Below are positions 54,252 to 62,771 of a DNA stretch of 64,000 nucleotides, in pieces. Origin of the DNA: Bacteroidetes bacterium HGW-Bacteroidetes-8 (GTDB lineage Bacteria > Bacteroidota > Bacteroidia > Bacteroidales > UBA932); contig PHCZ01000002.1 of assembly GCA_002840895.1 (NCBI GenBank), positions 93,782 through 157,781 on the forward strand, read 5' to 3'. The position numbers were made by a program, and so were the translations under genes. Position 1 is the first letter of the stretch. Each line of letters starts with the position of its first letter. The notes under the pieces are model-generated. The model did no database searches, had not been told where the DNA came from, and worked only from the letters and a program-made list of their open reading frames with translations.

Positions 54252-55337
54252 TTACAATTTCTGCTGTTTTAGAAATCGCAGAAAATTAGCTCCCCAGAAC
54301 TTCTCAAGCTCACTCTCGGAGTAACCCCTTCTTAGCAGCTCAATGGTAAGGTTTTTCATTTTTGAGGCATTTTCAAGCCCCACAACTCCGCCACCTCCGT
54401 CAAAATCTGTGCCGATACCTATATGATCTATTCCAACAATTTTTTTGGCATAATCTATATGGTCTGCGATATGGCTGACATTAACTGAGTCTTTAGGAAG
54501 CTCCGACAGAAAAAAGCGGCCGGTAGCTATCTGAATAAGCCCTCCTGCAGCGGCAATTGCCCTCATTTCGTTGTCTTTGAGATTTCTATTGTGATTCTTT
54601 ATGGAATAGACTCCCGAGTGGCTTGCCATAACGGGATATTTGCTCACTTTAAGAACATCAAAAAGAGTTTCTGTAGATGCGTGAGAGAGGTCAATTATAA
54701 TACCAAGTCGGTTCATCTCTTTAACTACCTCAATCCCAAAAGGAGAGAGCCCATTATGTTCGGGCTGTTTGTCCATAGAGGCATCACAAATCTCATTATT
54801 GAGGTTGTGGCAGAGTGTTATTGCCCTTACCCCCATATCCCGGAACATCTCCAGGTTTAAGATATCCTTTGCAATGGCATAACCGTTCTCAATTGCAAGC
54901 ACTACAGATGTAATTCCCTCTTTTTTATTTCTTAAAAGATCTTCGCTATTGTAAGCAATTGAAACAGTAGGGTAACTCTCTACATACGAGCGGAATTTTG
55001 AAAGCTGCTCTTTAACGTACTCTGTTGCCTTTGTCAATGAGGCGCTATCTCTTTCACCCTGACCTATATATATTGCAAATAGAGATGCGTCGAGCCCTCC
55101 CTCTTTCATAAGCGGAAATGTAACCTGTCCTGTAGTTACCCGGGTGGTAGAATTGGGGTTGTTAATCCGGAGTGCCGTATCGTTATGAGTATCTATTGTT
55201 AATACTCTTTTATGTATGGAATTTGCTTTTTTAATAAGCTCCGCATCAGTATAATTTTGGCTTATAAGCACTATGGGAGATAATAAAGCAGCAGAAATAA
55301 CTGCATATCGGGCAAAAGTATTTGATATTTTTTTCAT
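54252..55337 (-). CDS. membrane dipeptidase, M19 family
   Basis: 361 residues with a signal peptide (about 1-24). M19 zinc and substrate blocks are present: TIDTHNDTAL, SVVLAIENGYAIAKD, IIIDLSHASTETLF, MASHSGVYSIKNHNRNL and GIGTDFDGGGGVVGLEN. It should hydrolyse dipeptides in the periplasm. It follows the glutamate symporter gene by 17 bp, so peptide breakdown and amino acid uptake may be linked in one operon. Nothing in the sequence shows the specificity. Confidence 0.92.
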   Translation of the reverse strand: MKKISNTFARYAVISAALLSPIVLISQNYTDAELIKKANSIHKRVLTIDTHNDTALRINNPNSTTRVTTGQVTFPLMKEGGLDASLFAIYIGQGERDSASLTKATEYVKEQLSKFRSYVESYPTVSIAYNSEDLLRNKKEGITSVVLAIENGYAIAKDILNLEMFRDMGVRAITLCHNLNNEICDASMDKQPEHNGLSPFGIEVVKEMNRLGIIIDLSHASTETLFDVLKVSKYPVMASHSGVYSIKNHNRNLKDNEMRAIAAAGGLIQIATGRFFLSELPKDSVNVSHIADHIDYAKKIVGIDHIGIGTDFDGGGGVVGLENASKMKNLTIELLRRGYSESELEKFWGANFLRFLKQQKL

Positions 55338-55354
55338 CTGTTTTTCAATCTGTT

Positions 55355-56695
55355 TTAAACTTTATGAAGCCACTTCATTTTTTTTGCCAGTAACAAAATC
55401 AATAGTGCCAAAATAAGCAGTGTAATTAAAAACCAAAATCCCATTCCGTTTACAAACAAAATTGGTGCAAAAGTAATCACAAGAATCTCGATAGGAGCAA
55501 TCGGGAGATAGGCGAGTGCATAATCATCCAGAGCTTTACTCTCCATCTTTGGATCAACTATTCTTAATAAGGCAATTCCCATAGCCATTGTTCCAGTCCA
55601 CCATCCCCACGCAAAGATTGATCTTTCAAACCAACTGTCCTTCAGAAGTCTTCTTCCCAGATAAAAGGTGATTACCCAAACGGTAAATACTCCGAAAATT
55701 ATAAGGAATATTAATGGTACTGCATATTTGACTACAATACTCAATTGGATAGAGGCAACTCCGAAAGCCACAAGAAGATCCGTAAAGGTTCCGCTCAATC
55801 TGGAGGTTTGAACCGGACATATATAGTCAGATACGTTATACTTGTCAAAGATTTTTTTCAAAATCAGACCTATTATAAATGAGCACGAAAAGACCGGAAG
55901 TTCCAGCTTGGGGTAATATGATTTTACACCCTGACTCAATAAATATCCAATAAATGCGGTAAAGAAAACCAAAGCCAGATGAAAGGCTAATGAGTCTATA
56001 GATATTGATGACGTTGTACTCATCCCTGCAGGCTCCCTCTTCTCCTTAGGGGTTAGTCCGGTTCTTAGATCGTTGGGCAATTCTGAAAAATCTTTAATAA
56101 ATGAAGTTTCATTTTTCTTTGCTGCCATCTTGACAAATACAAGCCCGAATATAATCGCCATAACCACTCCTACGGTTGCCGTTGTCATTCCCAGGCTCCT
56201 GGCTTCATCCCATCCAAGTCCCTCAAAGGCCGACCCTATTGCCGCAGCGGTTCCGTGTCCTCCATAAAACCCTGTCGGCAACATCAGACCAAATGCTGAG
56301 TTCAAATCCGGCCATATCAATTTAAGGATAAAAAGGCCAAACAATCCAACTATTGACCATTGTAACAACATCCCCAACTGTGCATATGCCCATATTGACC
56401 CGACTCTCCCGCTAACCTCCTTGAATGAGAATTTTGGTGAAGAGAGTGGCAATGATGCAAATACAAGAGCAATCAATATTGCAGAGTAGGTGCCAAGTTG
56501 ATTTGAAAAAGGGAGCCACCCCAAGCCATTAGGCCCCATTGCAAGGCCTAAGAAACCGGCAATCAAACTTGGTGGAATAAATAATTGTTGAATAAATTTT
56601 ACTTTAACTCGAATTAGTTTTCCGATAAGTAATAGGCCAAAAATAAGGCCAAGATCAGTAAAGAGAGACCAAGGCCCGAATGTAGAAGAGAACAT
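55355..56695 (-). CDS. GltS-type sodium:glutamate symporter
   Basis: 446 residues with about ten to twelve membrane helices. The GltS-like block LPTGFYGGHGTAAAIGSAFE and a repeated second-half counterpart support the family, as does the N-terminal GLIFGLLLIGKLIRVKVKFI. It would import glutamate or a similar acid with sodium. Its ATG is only 16 bp from the remnant of a peptidase gene. Exact substrate is not certain; related members move other dicarboxylates. Confidence 0.86.
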   Translation of the reverse strand: MFSSTFGPWSLFTDLGLIFGLLLIGKLIRVKVKFIQQLFIPPSLIAGFLGLAMGPNGLGWLPFSNQLGTYSAILIALVFASLPLSSPKFSFKEVSGRVGSIWAYAQLGMLLQWSIVGLFGLFILKLIWPDLNSAFGLMLPTGFYGGHGTAAAIGSAFEGLGWDEARSLGMTTATVGVVMAIIFGLVFVKMAAKKNETSFIKDFSELPNDLRTGLTPKEKREPAGMSTTSSISIDSLAFHLALVFFTAFIGYLLSQGVKSYYPKLELPVFSCSFIIGLILKKIFDKYNVSDYICPVQTSRLSGTFTDLLVAFGVASIQLSIVVKYAVPLIFLIIFGVFTVWVITFYLGRRLLKDSWFERSIFAWGWWTGTMAMGIALLRIVDPKMESKALDDYALAYLPIAPIEILVITFAPILFVNGMGFWFLITLLILALLILLLAKKMKWLHKV

Positions 56696-56711
56696 AGTTT
56701 AGATATTTAAA

Positions 56712-56915
56712 TCAAATATACGGTTTTTTATTTTTCTGTCTGAACTTTTTCCTTTGCCAACAATTCTCTAAAAAAATCGCGTTCAGGAATAGTCTTGAAC
56801 TTCCAAGCCAAATAGCACGGAAATAAGGATCATCAACAAAGTATATCAACCCCTTACCGGCAAGTACAGCCGGAGTCCCTTTAATAGAAGATGAGTTTAC
56901 AAAATCTTTGTTGTT
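56712..56915 (-). pseudogene. remnant of an M14-type zinc carboxypeptidase C-terminus
   Basis: On the minus strand a frame of about 67 codons reads from an in-frame stop to TGA at 56712-56714 with no ATG near its start. It contains GTPAVLAGKGLIYFVDDPYF followed by RAIWLGSSRLFLNAIF, which resembles the C-terminal end of Bacteroidota M14 carboxypeptidases (a beta segment ending in an NA(I/L)F block). The catalytic part is gone. It is probably a deletion scar just upstream of the symporter gene. A short unrelated ORF cannot be fully excluded. Confidence 0.6.
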
Positions 56916-56937
56916 TATTTAGAATTTGGTCCAATTC

Positions 56938-56968
56938 TTGAACGTAAGCAAAAAAAGAGATACTTTTG
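56938..56968 (+). promoter_or_regulatory. Bacteroidota promoter of the DUF4294 gene
   Basis: TTG (56938-56940), 20 bp, then TACTTTTG (56961-56968) match the consensus boxes. The element ends six bases before the ATG, predicting a leaderless or nearly leaderless message. Confidence 0.55.
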
Positions 56969-56974
56969 CCCATT

Positions 56975-57595
56975 ATGAGAAGATGCACCCTTTATACTTT
57001 AATTCTTATCCCCGTACTCTTTCTACAAAGTAGCCTGTTTTCGCAAGAGAGGGGCTATTCTGTGGGATATAAGGTAGAGGGCAGGGATACAATCTATTAT
57101 ATGAATCTCTCAGAAGTATACCTCTTCAGTTGGGACAATAAAAGAAAAAAAGATAAAGAGTGGCGGGAGTTCTATCGCCTGGTATACAATTTCCGAAAGA
57201 CTTACCCCTACGCCCTTATTGCTAAGGAGAAAATTAACGAGGCTGACAGTATTCTTGCCTCCCAAAACTTCAATAAAAGGGAGAGGGAGAAGTATATACA
57301 GCAATTTGAGTTAAAGCTCTTTAACGAATTCGAAAAACCTTTGCGAAAAATGACATTCTCTCAGGGAAAGCTCCTTTTAAAACTAATCGATCGCGAAATC
57401 GGGCAGAGCTCTTACTTTATAATTAAAAATTACAGAGGAGGGGCAGCAGCTGGGTTCTGGCAGGGTATAGCAAAAATTTTCGGTTCAGATATGAAGAAAC
57501 CTTACGACCGGTTCGGAGATGATAAGTTAACTGAAGAGCTTGTGCAGATGTATAAGAAAGGCACCTTTGAGTACCTCTACTTTTCAATTTTTTAA
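56975..57595 (+). CDS. DUF4294 domain-containing exported protein
   Basis: 207 residues from the ATG at 56975, which puts a signal peptide (RRCTLYTLILIPVLFLQSSL) at the N-terminus. The body has WREFYRLVYNFRKTYPYALI and TFSQGKLLLKLIDREIGQSS, then a block ending GAAAGFWQGIAKIFG, typical of the DUF4294 family of Bacteroidota. Function unknown; probably periplasmic. A TTG nine bases earlier overlaps the promoter and is unlikely as a start. It faces the lpxH-like gene, with stops five bases apart. Confidence 0.87.
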   Translation: MRRCTLYTLILIPVLFLQSSLFSQERGYSVGYKVEGRDTIYYMNLSEVYLFSWDNKRKKDKEWREFYRLVYNFRKTYPYALIAKEKINEADSILASQNFNKREREKYIQQFELKLFNEFEKPLRKMTFSQGKLLLKLIDREIGQSSYFIIKNYRGGAAAGFWQGIAKIFGSDMKKPYDRFGDDKLTEELVQMYKKGTFEYLYFSIF

Positions 57596-57600
57596 AAATT

Positions 57601-58356
57601 CTACTTACTCATATCTGCTCTCTGCCAAACCAGCTCTTTAGTTAGAGAGTTGTAGACCAGATAATCGCAACCATAAATCCACTCACCCAGAATATAAAAA
57701 CCGGCTCCTTTAGGGGTGAGGTTATTCCCGGCAGTATGCATATGTCCAAAGATGAAGTAGTCTACAACCTCTCTCTGTTCAAACTCAACTGCAACACTGT
57801 AGAGAGGGTCCTCTTTGCCTCTGAACTCAAAATTCCGGCCACAATTTAGTCGGTTATGCCTTGACCACCTTGAAGCTAACCCGAAAGCCCATCTGGGGTG
57901 TATTGCACTGAAAGCTCTCTGCAAAAAACGATTTTTGAACACTTTTTTAAGGAAAATATGAGATGACTCACCTGTCAGCTCATCTCCGTGTGCAAGACAA
58001 AATTTTACTCCATCAATATCTCTCACGGCAAGCTCGTCCAGTACTATGAACCCTACCTCACTTTGAAGATAGTTATATGTCCATACGTCGTGATTTCCGT
58101 TAATAAAGTATATTTTGACCCCTCTGTCATTTAGGAGGGCAAGGGCTCCTAGGGTTCTGGTAAGCCCTCTTGGTATAACATATTTGTATTCGTACCAAAA
58201 ATCAAAAATATCTCCGAGCAGGTATAGCTCCGCAGTATTTTCCGGAATTGTGAGCAAAAAGTTGGCAAAGTGCCTCTCTCTCTCAAGGGGGTTAAATCCC
58301 TTAAGGCCCAGATGTACATCTGAGATAAAGTAGTGTAAATTTGGCACCTCCTTCAT
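57601..58356 (-). CDS. UDP-2,3-diacylglucosamine diphosphatase-like metallophosphoesterase (LpxH family)
   Basis: 251 residues. The metallophosphoesterase motifs are in order: YFISDVHLG, GDIFDFWYEY, FINGNHDVW, LAHGDEL and FGHMHTAG. In lipid A synthesis LpxH cleaves UDP-2,3-diacylglucosamine to lipid X. The assignment fits the neighbouring envelope genes and the length. It is in a tight minus-strand set with uppP, the DUF3098 gene and ftsX. Confidence 0.88.
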   Translation of the reverse strand: MKEVPNLHYFISDVHLGLKGFNPLERERHFANFLLTIPENTAELYLLGDIFDFWYEYKYVIPRGLTRTLGALALLNDRGVKIYFINGNHDVWTYNYLQSEVGFIVLDELAVRDIDGVKFCLAHGDELTGESSHIFLKKVFKNRFLQRAFSAIHPRWAFGLASRWSRHNRLNCGRNFEFRGKEDPLYSVAVEFEQREVVDYFIFGHMHTAGNNLTPKGAGFYILGEWIYGCDYLVYNSLTKELVWQRADMSK

Positions 58357-58369
58357 ATTCTCCTGTGAT

Positions 58370-59158
58370 TTAAATAAGAGTCCAAAGTATGGTCAGTGCA
58401 CCTAAAACCAGGCAGTATAGAGCGAAACCTGTTAGTTTTGCTCTCTTTACAAGGGCTATCATCACCTTACAGGCAAAGAGCCCGGAAACAAATGCAGCAG
58501 CAAATCCTACCAGGAGTGAGAAGGGTTCAATTCCGGTTGATGCAGATGAGAAATCTCCGGAGATCATCTCCAGGAAAGCCTCTCCCAATATTGGCACAAG
58601 CACCATTAAGAACGAGAAACGGGCAATCTCCTCTCTCTTTACCCCAAGCATCAGCCCGGTTGAGATTGTTGCTCCGGAGCGGGAGAGACCCGGCAAGACA
58701 GCTAATGCCTGTGCAACTCCTATTATAAATGCATCTCTGTTTTTAAGCTCCCTCTCTTTTGGTTTAATGAAATGCGTGAGCATCAGCAGAGATGATGTCA
58801 CCAAAAGTGAGACTCCAACTATAATTAGTCCCGACCCAAAGATAGACTCTACAAACTCCTTAAAGAATATTCCCACTATAAAAACAGGAATCATTGAGAT
58901 TGTAATCTTTATCAAATATGAGGTCTCATCATTAATGCGAAATTTTAGTGCCCCAATAATCAGAGAGAAGATCTCTTTTCTAAATGCAACTATTGTGCTT
59001 AATACCGTAGCAGCGTGAACTGCAACCTCAAAAGCGAGATTTTCACTCTCTATATTAAGTATCTCTTTTCCTATAGCTAGATGACCGCTGCTACTTACAG
59101 GCAGAAACTCTGTAAGACCCTGAACCAACCCCAGCAGTAATGCCTCAAGAAAACTCAT
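58370..59158 (-). CDS. uppP: undecaprenyl-diphosphate phosphatase UppP
   Basis: 262 residues with about eight membrane helices. Signature blocks are LLLGLVQGLTEFLPVSSSGH near the N-terminus and PGLSRSGATISTGLMLGVKR near 160. It recycles the undecaprenyl carrier used for peptidoglycan and polysaccharide export. Its start overlaps the end of the DUF3098 gene by four bases. Confidence 0.96.
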   Translation of the reverse strand: MSFLEALLLGLVQGLTEFLPVSSSGHLAIGKEILNIESENLAFEVAVHAATVLSTIVAFRKEIFSLIIGALKFRINDETSYLIKITISMIPVFIVGIFFKEFVESIFGSGLIIVGVSLLVTSSLLMLTHFIKPKERELKNRDAFIIGVAQALAVLPGLSRSGATISTGLMLGVKREEIARFSFLMVLVPILGEAFLEMISGDFSSASTGIEPFSLLVGFAAAFVSGLFACKVMIALVKRAKLTGFALYCLVLGALTILWTLI

Positions 59159-59388
59159 TTGCTTTTTGGCTTATGCATAATTGCGAAGATCTCAACAACA
59201 AAACCGGCAAGAATAAAAACCGGAGCCAGAACTACTCTTCTGAAACTGAACATCTCCTCTTTTGGAAATATATCTGGATCTGTTGTACCTCCGCCTGTCA
59301 TCAGAGCATAACCGATTATCATCAGAGCAAGCCCTGCAAGGATATAAACAAGATTTTTGTAAGGAATTGCAAATTTTCCGGAATCCAT
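59155..59388 (-). CDS. DUF3098 small membrane protein
   Basis: 77 residues with two membrane helices: LVYILAGLALMIIGYALMTG and VLAPVFILAGFVVEIFAIMH. The spacing and GGGTTDP-FPKEEMFSFRR linker match the DUF3098 family, commonly between ftsX and uppP in Bacteroidota. Role unknown. It overlaps uppP by four bases. Confidence 0.88.
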   Translation of the reverse strand: MDSGKFAIPYKNLVYILAGLALMIIGYALMTGGGTTDPDIFPKEEMFSFRRVVLAPVFILAGFVVEIFAIMHKPKSK

Positions 59389-59421
59389 ATTAATGTGATT
59401 TAATTTGTTAGCTTATTTGGT

Positions 59422-60300
59422 TTAAAAAAACATATCGTCACCGGACATTGATACCAGTCGGTTAACAATAAAAAAGGTACTGATAACGCAGAGTAGAATT
59501 CCCAAAACGATAACACTCCCGATTACTACTAATATCATATTTAAATCCAGAATCTTATATAGGTCCGGCAAATCTCGTTGTATTAAATAGACCACCCCAC
59601 TTAGTAGCAATGCAGAGATAAAACCCGAAACGAGACCCTGAACAAAACCCTTTGCAAGCAGAGGACGCCTAATAAATGCACGTCTGGCTCCAACCAATTT
59701 CATTGTGTGAATTGAAAAACGCTTTGAGAAGAGATTAAGTCTTATAGTATTATTAATTAACACAAACGAGATAAATAGCAGAAGAGCAATAAAGATAATA
59801 ATTATCAGTCCGGCTCTCTCCATATTGTTGTTAATGGTATTCACAAGGGACTCCTGATATACTACCTCTCTTACAAGAGGCATTGAGGATATCTCTTTTT
59901 CTATTTCTGAGAGAGAGTCACTCTCCAGATATTGAGCTTTAAGAAATAGGTCTATCGAGATAGGAATCGGATTAACTTCAAATATTTCCAGAAAATCACT
60001 CCCCAGAATCTCTGCCATCTCCCTAGTTCCCTCCTCCCTTGATATAAATGTTGCTCGTTTGATGTACTCTTTGCCTTGTAAAATCCCGAGTACCACCTCG
60101 GCCTGATTATCTGTAGCCGAATCTTCAAAAAGAATAGATATCTTAATGTTTTCTCTAAAGTATTCTGATACAGATTTGGTATTTACAGCTAAAAGGCCCG
60201 TTAAGCCGGCAAGCAAAAGCACCAGACTGATGCTTATAACCGACGATAAATAAGACTGTACAAGCCTGCGGTAGATTATGCTTTTTTCCCTTTTCTTCAT
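59422..60300 (-). CDS. ftsX: cell division permease FtsX
   Basis: 292 residues with four membrane helices and a periplasmic domain between the first two (about 45-160). VNTKSVSEYFRENIKISILF and the KLVGARRAFIRRPLLAKGF region fit FtsX. With FtsE it controls cell wall hydrolases at division; ftsE is not beside it here. The set ftsX, DUF3098, uppP, lpxH-like runs together. A consensus promoter element lies 15 bp before the ATG. Confidence 0.92.
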   Translation of the reverse strand: MKKREKSIIYRRLVQSYLSSVISISLVLLLAGLTGLLAVNTKSVSEYFRENIKISILFEDSATDNQAEVVLGILQGKEYIKRATFISREEGTREMAEILGSDFLEIFEVNPIPISIDLFLKAQYLESDSLSEIEKEISSMPLVREVVYQESLVNTINNNMERAGLIIIIFIALLLFISFVLINNTIRLNLFSKRFSIHTMKLVGARRAFIRRPLLAKGFVQGLVSGFISALLLSGVVYLIQRDLPDLYKILDLNMILVVIGSVIVLGILLCVISTFFIVNRLVSMSGDDMFF

Positions 60301-60315
60301 TTGCTAAACAGATTT

Positions 60316-60323
60316 CAAAGATA
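60316..60323 (-). promoter_or_regulatory. Bacteroidota -7 promoter element for ftsX
   Basis: On the minus strand TATCTTTG matches the consensus, 15 bp before the ftsX ATG, so the leader would be only about nine bases. Confidence 0.5.
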
Positions 60324-60352
60324 CATAAAATGTCTAATTAAATTTATTTTAT

Positions 60353-60360
60353 TATCTTTG
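60353..60360 (+). promoter_or_regulatory. Bacteroidota -7 promoter element for the glycogen synthase-like gene
   Basis: TATCTTTG matches the consensus, 32 bp before the ATG, and faces away from the ftsX element across an A+T-rich spacer. Confidence 0.5.
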
Positions 60361-60392
60361 TAAACAATTTGCCTTTAAAATTTTTCATTAAA

Positions 60393-61220
60393 ATGAGTGA
60401 GCCCACTAGAGTCCTTTATGTAAGCTCTGAAATTTTCCCATATCTGCCGGAATCTGCAATATCCAGAATTGGTCGATACTTACCTCAGGGGGTTCAGGAG
60501 AGGGGGTGCGAAATCCGCTCATTTATGCCCAGATACGGATTGATTAACGAAAGAAGGAATCAACTTCACGAGGTAATACGGCTTTCCGGGATGAATATTA
60601 TCATAAATGATATTGACAGGCCCCTCATTATTAAAGTATCCTCGATATCATCTGCAAGAATGCAGGTCTACTTCATAGACAATGAAGACTATTTCTACAG
60701 AAAGTATATTTACGGAGATGAGAAGGCAGAGTACTTCCGTGATAATGATGAGAGGGCAGTTTTTTTCGCCAGAGGAGTTCTTGAGACTGTCAAAAAACTT
60801 AGGTGGAAGCCGGATATTATACATTGTCAGGGGTGGATTTCACATTTCGTTCCTCTTTTTATAAATAAGGTCTATTTGGATGACCCCATTTTCGCAGAGA
60901 GCAAAATCATTCTATCGCTTTATAACGAAGGTCTTAACCAGGTATTCAACGAAGATACCCGCTCCAAAGTTATTGTACCCGGTATTAAAAACCGCGATAT
61001 GGAGGTTCTGAATCCTGCCAATGGCATAAATCTTGCTAAATTAGCAATTCAGTACTCAAATGGTATAATTTTCGGGGATGAGATTGTTGAACCGGAGTTA
61101 AAGGAGGCTATCGATAAGAGCTCCCTCCCTACTCTGAAATTCATTGATACCTCAGGCGAAATCTCCACTTATGTAGATGAGTACACTCAATTTTACGATA
61201 AAATCTTGGCTAAAAAATGA
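60393..61220 (+). CDS. glycogen/starch synthase-like protein, N-terminal GT5 domain only
   Basis: 275 residues from the ATG at 60393. The start MSEPTRVLYVSSEIFPYLPE and blocks GCEIRSFMPRYGLINERRNQ and PDIIHCQGWISHFVPLFINK match the N-terminal Rossmann half of glycogen synthase. The C-terminal nucleotide-sugar-binding half is absent, so the protein is about half size. Such short versions are common in Bacteroidota next to DUF4270 genes. Glycogen synthesis cannot be assumed. It overlaps the DUF4270 gene by four bases. Confidence 0.86.
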   Translation: MSEPTRVLYVSSEIFPYLPESAISRIGRYLPQGVQERGCEIRSFMPRYGLINERRNQLHEVIRLSGMNIIINDIDRPLIIKVSSISSARMQVYFIDNEDYFYRKYIYGDEKAEYFRDNDERAVFFARGVLETVKKLRWKPDIIHCQGWISHFVPLFINKVYLDDPIFAESKIILSLYNEGLNQVFNEDTRSKVIVPGIKNRDMEVLNPANGINLAKLAIQYSNGIIFGDEIVEPELKEAIDKSSLPTLKFIDTSGEISTYVDEYTQFYDKILAKK

Positions 61221-62578
61221 CTATAAGGAACATCTTTCGTTCTGCAGCAGCGATCCTACTCTCTTCACTGATAACATCCTGTATTGAGACCGACAAAACA
61301 ACAGGCTCCGGCTTAGTTCCGGATAACCATATTCTAAAGGTAAAGACCGCAATGTTTGACCTTCCGGTTCAAATGAAGATGTCGGACAGCTTACAGACAA
61401 TATTTTCCGGGTCAGTTGTGGTTGGAGCCTATAAAGATCCTGACCTTGGTCTGGTGGAGGCCTCCTCTGCTTTTCAGGTTATCCCTTCTGCAGATAGTCT
61501 AAGCTTCGGGACCAATCCGGTTGCAAAATCTTTTAAAATGTATGTTAATGTTGCAGATAAATCCTTTTTCTACGAAAAGGACCAATATGTGCCTCAAAAC
61601 TTTCACGTATATACGCTTACCAGGGACCTGGATTCAACGGTAGCATATAATAACTCACTCACAGATTCAGATTATAACCCTGTTAAAATCAATCTGGGGG
61701 GAAGCATATTTTTTGGAGGAGACAGTCTTGTGATGGATTTGTCTCTAGCCTATGCACAACAACTTCTTTCGGCAACTACTGCAGAGAGCGATAGTACAGA
61801 GATTTTTCTTAAGAGATTTAAAGGCCTCTATATGAAAACCGATCCCCTTCCGGGCTCACTTGAGGGTGGACGATTTAACATCATAGATCCTCTGGACATC
61901 TTTTTTACTCTTGAATACAGGCACGTTGACGCCTCCAAAAGTATTGATAAAGATAGCCTGATCTTCTATTTCGTTTCAGATGTAAGGCCGACCCTAAATC
62001 GCTTCAAACACTCCTCACAGAGTCTTGTAAGCACAAATCCGCAACAGAAGATCTATGTTGAGGGCCTTGCAGGGATTAAGCCCTATATAGATTTCAATGA
62101 TGTTAAAAATCAGATGACAAGCTGGGCACAGGCAAATAATACAGATATTTCAAAACTGATAATAGCCAAAGCAGAGTTAAGGCTTCCATATGAATTTCCA
62201 CAAGATTTTACCCGGATGACATACTTCCCCTCACAGCTGTTCCTGTTTACAAGAGAGAAGGGAGGAACCACTACCGCACCTACTGTAATGTACGAACCTT
62301 TGGATGACATCTCCTATTATGAGTCCAATGGTGCAATAAACCGCTCTCTTCAATATTACTCTATAGATATAAGTACTTACCTGCAAAAAGTTGTACAGAA
62401 TAAATTCACCGGAAAATCTTTGCAAACCTGGGTGGCACCTATACTTCAGCAGAGTGACCCTTACTCTGGCGCTGTCTACTACTATATTCAGAATATCCTT
62501 TACGGAAAAGCAACTCTTAACGGAAGAGGTATGACAAGAAAACCTCTTCTGGTATTGACATATGCAGTAATGCCGTAA
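61217..62578 (+). CDS. DUF4270 lipoprotein
   Basis: 453 residues. The N-terminus has a lipoprotein signal peptide ending in LITSC, with Cys22 to be lipidated. The body is beta-rich, with AYKDPDLGLVEASSAFQVIP early and PDNHILKVKTAMFDLPVQMK, as in DUF4270 proteins. It is probably attached to the outer membrane or facing the periplasm; function unknown. The start lies four bases before the end of the glycogen synthase-like gene (ATGA), so translation is coupled. Confidence 0.9.
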   Translation: MTIRNIFRSAAAILLSSLITSCIETDKTTGSGLVPDNHILKVKTAMFDLPVQMKMSDSLQTIFSGSVVVGAYKDPDLGLVEASSAFQVIPSADSLSFGTNPVAKSFKMYVNVADKSFFYEKDQYVPQNFHVYTLTRDLDSTVAYNNSLTDSDYNPVKINLGGSIFFGGDSLVMDLSLAYAQQLLSATTAESDSTEIFLKRFKGLYMKTDPLPGSLEGGRFNIIDPLDIFFTLEYRHVDASKSIDKDSLIFYFVSDVRPTLNRFKHSSQSLVSTNPQQKIYVEGLAGIKPYIDFNDVKNQMTSWAQANNTDISKLIIAKAELRLPYEFPQDFTRMTYFPSQLFLFTREKGGTTTAPTVMYEPLDDISYYESNGAINRSLQYYSIDISTYLQKVVQNKFTGKSLQTWVAPILQQSDPYSGAVYYYIQNILYGKATLNGRGMTRKPLLVLTYAVMP

Positions 62579-62606
62579 TCTCACCGAAAGCACTCTTTTA
62601 TTACTT

Positions 62607-62704
62607 GCAGTTAACTCTGTCAGCCAAGGAAAACATTGGCTCCCGAAGAGGGGCTGGACTCAACGCAGTTGGGGAGGATTTTTCGTGCTGACAGAGTTAA
62701 CTGC
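62607..62704. repeat. 18-bp perfect inverted repeat around a 62-bp loop
   Basis: GCAGTTAACTCTGTCAGC at 62607-62624 and its exact reverse complement at 62687-62704. The 62-bp interior has further short complementarities (CCC-GAAGA-GGG and CAAC-GCA-GTTG). It lies between the DUF4270 stop and the fabF terminator, where the two genes converge. It could be a structured RNA, a small mobile element remnant or a terminator-type element. No target-site duplication is seen. Confidence 0.85.
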
Positions 62705-62711
62705 TAAAACG

Positions 62712-62746
62712 AAAAAAAAGGATGCCCCAAATTATTTGGTCACCCT
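62712..62746 (-). terminator. intrinsic terminator of fabF
   Basis: On the minus strand a stem formed by GGGTGACCAAA and TTTGGGGCATCC (with one mismatch, one bulge and a G-T pair) is followed by eight T residues, about 25 bp after the fabF stop. Confidence 0.75.
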
Positions 62747-62771
62747 CTTTATACTTAATTAATTCTTGACT

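Noticed and set aside
58389..59018. A 209-codon plus-strand open frame over uppP
   Set aside because: It is antisense to a clear uppP gene, has no recognisable domain and a composition expected from a shadow frame.
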